A stretch of DNA of 11,804 bases from JBDTMC01 sp039934475 (GTDB lineage Bacteria; Acidobacteriota; Terriglobia; Bryobacterales; Bryobacteraceae), in contig JBDTMC010000243.1 in the NCBI GenBank assembly GCA_039934475.1, forward strand, positions 1-11,804. The letters are read 5' to 3'. This document shows positions 1 through 5,885 of this stretch, one piece after another. The position numbers were made by a program, and so were the translations under genes. The stretch's first letter is position 1. Each line of letters starts with the position of its first letter. The notes beneath the pieces were generated by a model. That model was not told the DNA's origin, did not search any database, and saw only the letters and a list, made by a program, of their open reading frames with translations.

Positions 1-1
1 T

Positions 2-826
2 GCGGCGTTGGGGGACGCGTTCCATGGGCCGGATGGCTTGACCGGTGTGAGTGAACTACGCCCAGGGTCATCCGCCTCTTTCACTCTCACGTTCGCGCCG
101 CTCGGCAGCGGTCCCGCCGACGGCTGGCTGCAAGTGGGTGAGCGCGCCTACCGGCTGTTGGGGGCGGGAACCAATCCTCCGTTTCCAAAGCCGGTGCTCC
201 TGCTTGAAAACGGCTACCCTACCAGCGGCTCGCTGGGACGCATCCTGATTCGCTTTGGCGCCGCCGCAACGTTCGACGCCGCGGGAACGCTGAAGGTGGA
301 CTTCCAGCCGAACACACCCGGCGCGGTGGATGATGCCGTTCAATTCAGTGGCGGCGGACGGAGTGTCCCGGTGACGGCGAAGCAGGGGCAGATGGCCGCA
401 ACGGCCGACGCCGAATTCCAAGCAGGTACCACGGCGGGTGTCATCACGTTTACGGTGACGCTGGGCGGCTGGAGAGATACGTTTACGGTGCCAGTGCCTG
501 CGGAGACGGTGTCCCTTACCGGCGCGAAGGCGCAGCGATCGGCCGACCATGTACAGATCGATCTCACCAGTTTCGACAATACAAGGTCAATCTCAAAGCT
601 GGTCTTTACGTTCTATCTGAACGGCGGCAAAGCACATCCGAACGGGCCGGTGACTGTGGATGCGGGGCCAGACTTCGCCCGCTATTTCGGGTCGTCAAGA
701 CTGGGTGGGTCGTTTGCGCTGCGGGTGACGTTTCCCATCACCGGGGACGCCGGCGCATTGAGTGGAGTGGAGATGGGAGCAACCAACAACGCCGGCACGA
801 CGACGACACAACGGCTAGTGTTCTGA
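2..826 (+). CDS. C-terminal part of a secreted beta-sandwich (ASH/HYDIN-like, choice-of-anchor-type) protein, 5' truncated
   Basis: The reading frame is open to the left edge, so the visible 274 residues are the C-terminal part of a longer protein; the TTG at 8 is only the first possible start codon in the window and is probably not the true start. Near the left end, a segment with LRPGSSASFTLTF, then a short G-rich turn, then a strand ending in LLGAG matches the usual edge-strand pattern of ASH/HYDIN-type or 'choice-of-anchor D' immunoglobulin-like domains. The rest is rich in Thr, Val, Gly and Ala with alternating hydrophobic residues, which suggests two or three more beta-sandwich modules. 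No transmembrane segment, sorting signal or catalytic motif is visible, and the protein ends in TTTTQRLVF. Large exported proteins of this style are frequent in Acidobacteriota, which is the main taxonomic hint here. The function is unknown; adhesion or a cell-surface role is inference only. thiD begins 23 bases downstream. Confidence 0.6.
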   Translation, partial: AALGDAFHGPDGLTGVSELRPGSSASFTLTFAPLGSGPADGWLQVGERAYRLLGAGTNPPFPKPVLLLENGYPTSGSLGRILIRFGAAATFDAAGTLKVDFQPNTPGAVDDAVQFSGGGRSVPVTAKQGQMAATADAEFQAGTTAGVITFTVTLGGWRDTFTVPVPAETVSLTGAKAQRSADHVQIDLTSFDNTRSISKLVFTFYLNGGKAHPNGPVTVDAGPDFARYFGSSRLGGSFALRVTFPITGDAGALSGVEMGATNNAGTTTTQRLVF

Positions 827-849
827 ACGGTTGCTACGCTGAAGGGACG

Positions 850-1638
850 ATGATCCCAGTGGCGTTGACGATAGCGGGGTCCGACCCGAGCGGTGGGGCC
901 GGCATCCAGGCGGACCTGAAGACGTTCCATCAGTTCGGCGTATACGGCGAGGCGGCGCTGACGCTGCTGACGGTGCAGAATACCGTCGGCGTGGACCGGG
1001 TGGAGTGTTTGGATGCGGATCTTGTGGCGCAGCAGGTGCGGAAGGCAGTAGAGGATATTGCTCCGTCGGCTGCGAAGAGTGGGGCGTTGGGCAACCGCGC
1101 CATTGTGGAAATTGTCGCAGAACTGGCAGGGGAGTTTCGCTTTCCGCTGGTGGTGGATCCGGTGATGATCAGCAAACATGGGGCTCCGCTGGTGGCAGAC
1201 GAGGCCCGCGAGGCGCTGGTGCGCTTCCTGATTCCGCGGGCGGCACTGCTGACCCCGAATCTGCACGAGGCGGCTGCGCTCACCGGGTGGGAAGTTAACG
1301 ACGTGGAGGGCATGCGCCGCGCGGCTCGCCGATTGATCGAGATGGGCGCACGGGCGGTGCTGATCAAGGGCGGGCACCTGCAGGGCGAAGCGGTGGATGT
1401 CCTTTTTGACGGCGCGGAATTCCGGCTGTACACGGCGCCGCGCGTGGAGACTCGTCACACTCACGGTACGGGCTGCACTTACTCGGCGGCGATTACGGCG
1501 ATGCTGGCGCGCGGGGCGACGGTGCCGCGTGCGGTGGAAATCGCCAAAGCGTTTATTACGGAAGCGATCAGCACGAATCCGGGATTAGGCCGCGGCCAGG
1601 GTCCGGTAAATCATCATGCGGCGATTGGCGAGGTGTAG
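850..1638 (+). CDS. thiD: Hydroxymethylpyrimidine / phosphomethylpyrimidine kinase ThiD
   Basis: This enzyme phosphorylates 4-amino-5-hydroxymethyl-2-methylpyrimidine (HMP) and HMP-phosphate to the pyrophosphate used by thiamine phosphate synthase; it is cytosolic. The 262 residues match the usual family length and the ribokinase-like fold. The N-terminal glycine-rich substrate motif AGSDPSGGAGIQADLKT is at residues 9-25, VVDPVMIS at 101-108, and TPNLHEAAALTG at 135-146. The C-terminal anion-hole motif HGTGCT lies at 205-210. The Cys at 209 takes the place of the Asp base of other ribokinases, as expected for ThiD. The tail GRGQGPVNH is also typical. The ATG start is preceded by GAAGGG at 841-846, a short-spaced Shine-Dalgarno. 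No other thi gene is in view, so this may serve biosynthesis or HMP salvage. The gene is probably cotranscribed with or terminated against its neighbours: its stop is 2 bases from the stop of the convergent isomerase gene. Confidence 0.95.
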   Translation: MIPVALTIAGSDPSGGAGIQADLKTFHQFGVYGEAALTLLTVQNTVGVDRVECLDADLVAQQVRKAVEDIAPSAAKSGALGNRAIVEIVAELAGEFRFPLVVDPVMISKHGAPLVADEAREALVRFLIPRAALLTPNLHEAAALTGWEVNDVEGMRRAARRLIEMGARAVLIKGGHLQGEAVDVLFDGAEFRLYTAPRVETRHTHGTGCTYSAAITAMLARGATVPRAVEIAKAFITEAISTNPGLGRGQGPVNHHAAIGEV

Positions 1639-1640
1639 CG

Positions 1641-2537
1641 TCACGCGGCTGGTTTGGTGCTGAGCAGGTTCTCGACAAATACCAGGCTCGGTTTGACAAG
1701 GTCCCAAGCCTGCGGGCAGAAACAGAGATCGACGCACCACCAGTCCACATCGTGGAGGCTGAGGAGGCGCGGAGCAAGGCCGCTGAAATCGATGTTTCCC
1801 TCTCCGAAAGGCAAGTGGCGGCTGGTTTCATCGGCCAGCAGCGTGCCATCGGAATCCACCAGGTGGACGTGACCGATGCGCTTGTAAAGCTTGTCGAAGA
1901 ACTCCAACAAACCGCCGTGGAGGACCTCGCGGCGGCCGTGTTGCCGCGGGCCGGCGGTAGAGCAGACATAGGCGTGAGCGGTATCGAAGACGACTTTGAA
2001 ATTGGGATGGTCGACGCGTTCGTGGAGGGCGATAACCTCAGAGGGCTTGTTGAAAACAAAGCCAGGCTCGAATTCCCAGGTGACCTTTACGCCCGCGCCG
2101 GCGGCTGCAGTGGCAGCCTTATGCCACAGGGCGGCCAACCGGTCGAGGCAGCTTTGGTAGTCGCTTTCCGCGATAGAACCGGGGGCGGCCACCGTGTCGA
2201 TGCGGATCATCGGGCTGCCGATGCCCACGCACAGGTCCACCTGGCGTTGGAAGAGATCGAGGTAAGCCTGCGCGTTTTCCGGTGCCGTGGGATTGCACAT
2301 GGTCTGGTCGGCCGAGTACCCGGACACACCCAAACCATGATCCTGCAGCAACTGGCGAAGCTGCTGCCGCGCGCCGGCGGTGGCGTACTGTTCCAGAGAC
2401 ACCTGGGGCGGATAGCCGCACAACTCAAGACCGTCGTAGCCGGCAGCCGCGACTTTGCGGATGATCTGGTCCAGAGGCACGGGACGGTCGGCGAACGGAC
2501 CAAACGTGAACGACCAACTACCGAGGGAGATTTTCAT
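1641..2537 (-). CDS. Sugar phosphate isomerase/epimerase-type TIM-barrel protein (xylose isomerase-like superfamily)
   Basis: The 298-residue product has the pattern of the xylose isomerase-like / AP endonuclease 2 TIM-barrel superfamily, whose members bind a divalent metal and isomerise or epimerise sugars. Visible landmarks are SWSF at residues 7-10 on strand 1, AAGYDGLELCGYP at 31-43, a strand carrying WEFEPG at 154-159 (candidate metal ligand Glu155 or Glu157), FDTAHAY at 184-190 (Asp185, His188), HVHLVDSDG at 223-231, and HLPFGEGNIDF at 241-251, a typical loop of the family. On the last strand, where relatives usually carry a metal-binding Glu, the protein has VDLCF (Asp270). No signal peptide is seen. 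The start ATG is at 2537 with a weak GAGAAG Shine-Dalgarno. A longer open frame on the opposite strand (1752-2699) has no family resemblance and is taken as a shadow. Substrate unknown; an inositol or keto-sugar is possible but only a guess. Confidence 0.85.
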   Translation of the reverse strand: MKISLGSWSFTFGPFADRPVPLDQIIRKVAAAGYDGLELCGYPPQVSLEQYATAGARQQLRQLLQDHGLGVSGYSADQTMCNPTAPENAQAYLDLFQRQVDLCVGIGSPMIRIDTVAAPGSIAESDYQSCLDRLAALWHKAATAAAGAGVKVTWEFEPGFVFNKPSEVIALHERVDHPNFKVVFDTAHAYVCSTAGPRQHGRREVLHGGLLEFFDKLYKRIGHVHLVDSDGTLLADETSRHLPFGEGNIDFSGLAPRLLSLHDVDWWCVDLCFCPQAWDLVKPSLVFVENLLSTKPAA

Positions 2538-2861
2538 TACTTCTCACTCGTACGGACTCTCGACGCGAAGACATCAATTTGCCCCACAGGAAGCCCGCAA
2601 CGGAGAGGGCGGAATCGCACTTCTAAAAGGTGCCTTCTGACTTATAGCACCAACTGCGGCTGCGTGGGGAGTTTTGGGTTGGAGGAGGTGTTGTCTTAAC
2701 AGGCGAAACAAATTCGTTCAAAACACTGGAGAATAAAATTGTTTTGGTGAACAATGACAATAGTAGGATCTTGGTGCGGGTACCGTACTGGTGCCCTGAC
2801 TCGTGCAGGGGTGCGCTGAAAGCGCCACTGATAGCCACTGGGAGCATGTGGCAGAATTGGG

Positions 2862-2890
2862 TTGACGTGGGGTATAAGATCCCACACAAT
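2862..2890 (+). promoter_or_regulatory. Candidate sigma70-type promoter for the transpeptidase gene
   Basis: A -35-like TTGACG (2862-2867, five of six consensus bases) is followed after 17 bases by CACAAT (2885-2890, four of six). The predicted start near 2897 would give a leader of about 65 bases ahead of the GTG at 2961. A better looking -10 word, TATAAG at 2873-2878, has no matching -35 at a proper distance. The small inverted repeat GTGGG/CCCAC at 2867-2885 lies in the spacer and -10 region and could be an operator. Inferred from sequence only. Confidence 0.35.
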
Positions 2891-2948
2891 AAGGTCTTAC
2901 GGAGAAAACTGACTGTTGAGCGCTGCGGCGCGAGTCGATTCTAGGCAT

Positions 2949-2953
2949 AGGAG
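2949..2953 (+). promoter_or_regulatory. Shine-Dalgarno AGGAG that selects the GTG start at 2961
   Basis: AGGAG lies 7 bases before GTG 2961. This choice removes 15 residues of non-signal-like sequence from the longer frame starting at TTG 2916 and leaves a textbook N-terminus: a short basic stretch followed directly by a hydrophobic core. Confidence 0.7.
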
Positions 2954-2960
2954 TTGCATA

Positions 2961-4187
2961 GTGCATTGTCTGAGCACGCGACGTTTGGCGCTCTTCGTAG
3001 CTGTCATAGTACTGGGAACGTTCCCGCTGATGGGCGTTACCAGAAAGCACAGCAAACGAAAGAACTCGACAAGTAGTCATAGCAAATCCACGAGCGCTGT
3101 GCGCACATCTAAATCGATGCGCAAGGCGCACCCCACCGCGACACAAGCGCACAAGGCCAGCTACACACGCCCCAGTACGGCAACCCGGCAAAGGCGCTCC
3201 CGCTACAGCGCCTGGGACACGCCCACCTACGCCGATTCGACGGTAGGCGACATGGTGGACGGCGAGGATCTGACCATCCGCCGCGCGGCGGTGGATGCTC
3301 TTGGCACGTTAAACGGGACGATTGTCGCCGTGGATCCGCGGAGCGGACGAGTGCTCAGCGTCGTGAACCAGAAGCTGGCGTTAAAGGGAAACTTCCAGCC
3401 CTGCTCGACAATCAAGCTGGTGGCTGCCCTGGCCGCTCTCGAAGAGGGCCTCATCGAGCGCAATACGATGTTGCGACTGTACGGCCGGACGAAGATGAAC
3501 CTGACTGAGGCGCTGGCCCATTCGAACAATCAGTTCTTTGCGCAGTTGGGTAACAAACTCGGCTATGAGAAGGTAATCCACTACGCGAAGTGGTTTGGCC
3601 TTGGCGAACCGGCGGGATTGGAAATTGAAGGGGAAAGCCCGGGAGCACTCGCCGCGGCTCCGCCCAAAGAAGGCGGAGTGGGGATGATGACCAGCTTTGG
3701 CGAGGGAATTTCGTTAACTCCGCTGCAACTGGCTTCGCTGGTTTCCTCGATTGCCAATGGCGGGACCATGTACTACCTGCAGTATCCGCGGACACAGCAG
3801 GAAGCCCAAGCGATGGTGCCGCGCGTGAAGCGGCGGTTGAACATCGAACAGCGCATTCCGGATATTCTGCCGGGCATGATGGCCGCGGTGGAATATGGAA
3901 CGGCGCGCCGCATTGGACAAGACCCGAACGAACCGATCTTTGGTAAGACCGGGACCTGCACAGACAATCGCACCCACATGGGCTGGTTCGGCAGCTTCAA
4001 CTCGGTGGGCAGCAATAAGCTGGTGGTAGTGGTGATGCTGACGGGCGGTAAGGGTGTTAGCGGTCCGGCGGCAGCGGGCGTGGCGGGCAATGTCTACAAG
4101 GCACTTTCGGAAAAGAAATACTTTGTGGACCTGCAGCCATACACGCCGGCGGCTCTGGTTTCCACGCAGACCTGCTGCGCGCGCTAA
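2961..4187 (+). CDS. Signal-anchored penicillin-binding transpeptidase-domain protein (stand-alone, FtsI/PBP2-like)
   Basis: From GTG 2961 the product has 408 residues. Residues 1-8 carry two arginines, and about 9-26 (LALFVAVIVLGTFPLMGV) form a signal peptide or membrane anchor. A basic, Ser/Thr/Lys/His-rich linker runs to about 80, suited to crossing the peptidoglycan. The rest is a penicillin-binding transpeptidase domain, which cross-links peptidoglycan stems in the periplasm. It has the active-site SxxK as STIK (Ser149, Lys152), SxN as SNN (188-190) and KTG (329-331). GLGEPAGLEIEGE and SLTPLQLASLVSSIANGGT are typical of the PBP2/FtsI transpeptidase fold. There is no glycosyltransferase domain and no PBP dimerisation domain, so it is much shorter than FtsI or MrdA. 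Odd features are Cys148 directly before the catalytic Ser, Cys333 directly after KTGT, only 39 residues from SxxK to SxN, and a TCCAR C-terminus. Alternatives are a penicillin-sensing or beta-lactam-binding protein. Domain call firm, physiological role open. Confidence 0.88.
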   Translation: MHCLSTRRLALFVAVIVLGTFPLMGVTRKHSKRKNSTSSHSKSTSAVRTSKSMRKAHPTATQAHKASYTRPSTATRQRRSRYSAWDTPTYADSTVGDMVDGEDLTIRRAAVDALGTLNGTIVAVDPRSGRVLSVVNQKLALKGNFQPCSTIKLVAALAALEEGLIERNTMLRLYGRTKMNLTEALAHSNNQFFAQLGNKLGYEKVIHYAKWFGLGEPAGLEIEGESPGALAAAPPKEGGVGMMTSFGEGISLTPLQLASLVSSIANGGTMYYLQYPRTQQEAQAMVPRVKRRLNIEQRIPDILPGMMAAVEYGTARRIGQDPNEPIFGKTGTCTDNRTHMGWFGSFNSVGSNKLVVVVMLTGGKGVSGPAAAGVAGNVYKALSEKKYFVDLQPYTPAALVSTQTCCAR

Positions 4188-4199
4188 ATTGGCGCGCGC
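4177..4199 (+). terminator. GC-only hairpin spanning the stop codon of the transpeptidase gene
   Basis: Two copies of GCGCGCGC (4177-4184 and 4192-4199) can form a perfect 8-bp stem with a 7-base loop that contains the TAA stop (4185-4187). No T-run follows, so it is not a classical intrinsic terminator. It may be a 3'-end stabiliser, a pause site or a Rho-assisted end. The alternating GC tract could also pair in several registers. Confidence 0.35.
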
Positions 4200-4209
4200 T
4201 GAAACGCCG

Positions 4210-4238
4210 TTGAATCCCTGAAGCCGCGCTGGTATTAT
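4210..4238 (+). promoter_or_regulatory. Candidate sigma70-type promoter of the phoH-ybeY-corC-era cluster
   Basis: TTGAAT (4210-4215, four of six consensus bases) and TATTAT (4233-4238, five of six) are separated by exactly 17 bases. The expected start near 4245 leaves a leader of about 136 bases before phoH. The location just after the upstream gene's 3' hairpin and before the tight gene cluster supports it. Confidence 0.5.
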
Positions 4239-4260
4239 ACGGAAGGATGTCTTTTCCCCT

Positions 4261-4349
4261 TCCGCTCCTGCGGATGAGTGTACCCGCCGATTTTTCCCGT
4301 GGTGATGGCCGTGAATCCCTGTTATCGCCCGGCGTCTGCGAGACCGGGC
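4261..4349 (+). promoter_or_regulatory. Structured 5' leader of phoH (two hairpins)
   Basis: Within the predicted phoH leader, TCCGC/GCGGA (4261-4265 and 4270-4274, loop of 4) forms a small stem. GCCCG-GTCT/AGAC-CGGGC (4327-4331 plus 4334-4337, paired with 4341-4344 plus 4345-4349) forms a 9-bp stem with a two-base bulge and a GCG loop. A T5 run lies at 4291-4295, and the 4270-4273 arm could also pair with CCGC at 4284-4287 just ahead of it, so two alternative structures are conceivable. The second hairpin ends 31 bases before the start codon and has no T-run. It does not match a riboswitch I know. Confidence 0.35.
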
Positions 4350-4380
4350 CTACGATGCGTCTAAGCCGATCCGCAACCAG

Positions 4381-5427
4381 ATGAAAATTAGCGTCCAGAT
4401 CAGCCGCGGCATTGAATCCCTATTTGGGACCCGCGATGAAAACATCCGTGTCCTCGAGAGCGGATTGAACGTAACCACCCGTCTGTTGAACGATGCCCTG
4501 GAAATTGAGGGCGACGACAGCGGCGCCACGCGCGCCAGCAGCATTCTGCAAGACTACTTCGCCCTGATTCGCGAAGGCCACACGTTCAGCAACGGTGACC
4601 TTAATAGCTACCTAAGAGTCGTGACCGCGGATAACGATTCCACCTTACGCGGCCTGGTCGAGAGCGGCCGGCAGCGCAGTTTCGGCAAGAAGATCCTGGC
4701 GCCGAAGACGTTGAATCAGCGGCGCTATGTAGACGCGATCGAGCGCCATGACCTGGTTTTTGGGATTGGACCGGCGGGTACCGGGAAAACCTATCTCGCT
4801 GTGGCGATGGCCGTTTCGGCGTTGCTGGCGAAGCGCGTTTCGCGCATCATTCTGACGCGTCCGGCGGTGGAAGCGGGTGAGAGGCTCGGTTTTCTGCCAG
4901 GCACACTTCAGGAAAAGATCGACCCTTACCTGCGGCCGCTGTACGACGCCCTGTTCGACATGATCGATTCCGAACGTGTCGAAAAATTCCAGGAACGGAA
5001 CACGATTGAAGTGGCGCCGCTGGCCTTCATGCGGGGCCGTACGCTGAACGACAGCTTCATCATTCTCGACGAGGCGCAGAACACGACCGTGGAGCAGATG
5101 AAGATGGTCCTCACACGTACCGGTTTCAACTCGAAAATGGTTGTCACCGGCGACGTCACGCAGATTGATCTTCCCGCTGGACGGCGCTGCGGCCTCATTG
5201 ACGCGATCGAGGTGCTGCGGGGTGTGGAAGGCATCAGCTTCGTGCAATTTGAAGACAAGGACGTCGTGCGACACAGCCTGGTGCAGAAGATCGTGCGTGC
5301 CTACGAGCGCTACAATGAGAGCATTGGCGCGGGCCGGCAGCTCACTCTAAAGCTTGGTGATTCCCCCGTAGAGAGCAACCAGGACAGCGGCGAACCAACC
5401 GGATCCATTGAGCTTCCCAGCGCCTGA
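4381..5427 (+). CDS. phoH: PhoH-like P-loop ATPase
   Basis: This 348-residue cytosolic protein belongs to the PhoH/YbeZ family of P-loop ATPases with helicase-like core motifs, linked to RNA metabolism and found next to ybeY in many bacteria. The N-terminal region (residues 7-45, beginning SRGIESLFGTRDENIRVLE) matches the typical start of the family and supports the ATG at 4381, although no clear Shine-Dalgarno precedes it. The Walker A motif GPAGTGKT is at 130-137, LTRPAVEAGERLGFLPG at 158-174, and the Walker B motif FIILDEAQN at 226-234. EQMKMVLTRTGF is at 238-249, VTGDVTQIDLP at 255-265, and the C-terminal VVRHSLVQKIVRAYE at 295-309. The last 30 residues are a polar tail. ybeY follows after 11 bases. 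The function of PhoH proteins is still only partly defined; a role with YbeY in RNA processing is known-family inference. Confidence 0.95.
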   Translation: MKISVQISRGIESLFGTRDENIRVLESGLNVTTRLLNDALEIEGDDSGATRASSILQDYFALIREGHTFSNGDLNSYLRVVTADNDSTLRGLVESGRQRSFGKKILAPKTLNQRRYVDAIERHDLVFGIGPAGTGKTYLAVAMAVSALLAKRVSRIILTRPAVEAGERLGFLPGTLQEKIDPYLRPLYDALFDMIDSERVEKFQERNTIEVAPLAFMRGRTLNDSFIILDEAQNTTVEQMKMVLTRTGFNSKMVVTGDVTQIDLPAGRRCGLIDAIEVLRGVEGISFVQFEDKDVVRHSLVQKIVRAYERYNESIGAGRQLTLKLGDSPVESNQDSGEPTGSIELPSA

Positions 5428-5438
5428 CGCTAAAACCA

Positions 5439-5885
5439 ATGTCTCCTGGTGACAGTCTGGTGGTGTTCCGGCGGGCGCCGCGAGTGTTGCGGCGCAAGCT
5501 GCTGCAGGATTTTGCCGGACGCCTGTGGACTGAGGTCGCTGGGCAACGGCATTTCCTGATACTCATCACCGACGATCGCGAATTGCGCCGCCTGAACCGT
5601 GATTTTCTGGTCAAAGACTATCCCACGGACGTACTGTCTTTCCCGGAGGGCAATGCAGCCGGTGCCTTAGGAGAAATAGCCATCTCGGTGCAAAGAGCAG
5701 CCGAGCAGGCGGCCGACTTGGGACACGATTGCGAGACTGAAATTCAGATTCTCATGTTACACGGGTTGCTCCATCTACAGGGTATGGATCACGAAAAGGA
5801 TCGCGGCCGGATGAAGCGTGCGGAAACCCGCTGGCGCAAGACGCTAGGCTTGCCGGGCGGTTTGATTGAAAGGTCCAGGCAGTGA
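5439..5885 (+). CDS. ybeY: Endoribonuclease YbeY (rRNA maturation factor)
   Basis: YbeY is a zinc-dependent protein required for correct 16S rRNA 3'-end maturation and 70S quality control. The 148-residue product has the diagnostic metal-binding H-x3-H-x5-H motif, HGLLHLQGMDH, with His108, His112 and His118. It also has the conserved TDVLSFP at 63-69 and GEIAIS at 78-83. Length is normal for the family. The ATG lies 11 bases after phoH and lacks an obvious Shine-Dalgarno, which suggests translational coupling. Its stop overlaps the GTG of the next gene (GTGA, 5882-5885). The position between phoH and a corC-like gene, with era after it, is the common arrangement. Confidence 0.96.
   Translation: MSPGDSLVVFRRAPRVLRRKLLQDFAGRLWTEVAGQRHFLILITDDRELRRLNRDFLVKDYPTDVLSFPEGNAAGALGEIAISVQRAAEQAADLGHDCETEIQILMLHGLLHLQGMDHEKDRGRMKRAETRWRKTLGLPGGLIERSRQ

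Larger units (their letters stand above)
2538..2960. other. Intergenic region with AT-rich part and several small inverted repeats; no convincing gene
   Basis: These 423 bases separate the divergent isomerase and transpeptidase genes. The part from about 2700 to 2770 is clearly more AT-rich than its surroundings. Inverted repeats seen by eye are: 2716-2725 with 2740-2752 (GTTC-AAAACA against TGTTTTGGTGAAC, three-base bulge); 2778-2784 with 2790-2796 (GGGTACC/GGTGCCC, one G-U pair, loop of 5); the competing pair 2794-2798 with 2806-2810 (CCCTG/CAGGG); 2813-2817 with 2821-2825 (GCGCT/AGCGC); and 2867-2871 with 2881-2885 (GTGGG/CCCAC). A direct repeat GCCACTG lies at 2824-2830 and 2834-2840. Short open frames here lack ribosome binding sites and family features. 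The region could hold promoters and operators for both neighbours, or a small structured RNA; I recognise no known RNA family. Confidence 0.5.

Noticed and set aside
682..1464. A 260-codon minus-strand frame opposite thiD
   Set aside because: Low-complexity Arg/His-rich product without domains, antisense to an unmistakable thiD.
2629..2651. Minus-strand terminator-like hairpin (GGTGC/GCACC followed by TTTT)
   Set aside because: The stem has only 5 bp and a 13-base loop, and there is no minus-strand gene upstream for it to terminate.
1752..2699. A 315-codon open frame on the plus strand over the isomerase gene
   Set aside because: It is antisense to a gene with clear TIM-barrel family motifs, has no recognisable domain itself, and runs into the non-coding gap. 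Long antisense frames are expected at this GC content.
2849..2866. Sigma54-like promoter (TGGCAG followed by TTGA)
   Set aside because: The spacing between the GG and the downstream element is wrong and the invariant GC of the -12 box is missing.
2623..2944. Short open frames on both strands in the gap before the transpeptidase (66-88 codons)
   Set aside because: They start at non-ATG codons without Shine-Dalgarno sites and show no domain, signal peptide or coding-like pattern.
2916..2960. TTG start at 2916 for the transpeptidase gene
   Set aside because: It would put a 15-residue extension before the signal sequence. The GTG at 2961 has AGGAG at ideal spacing and gives a normal signal peptide.
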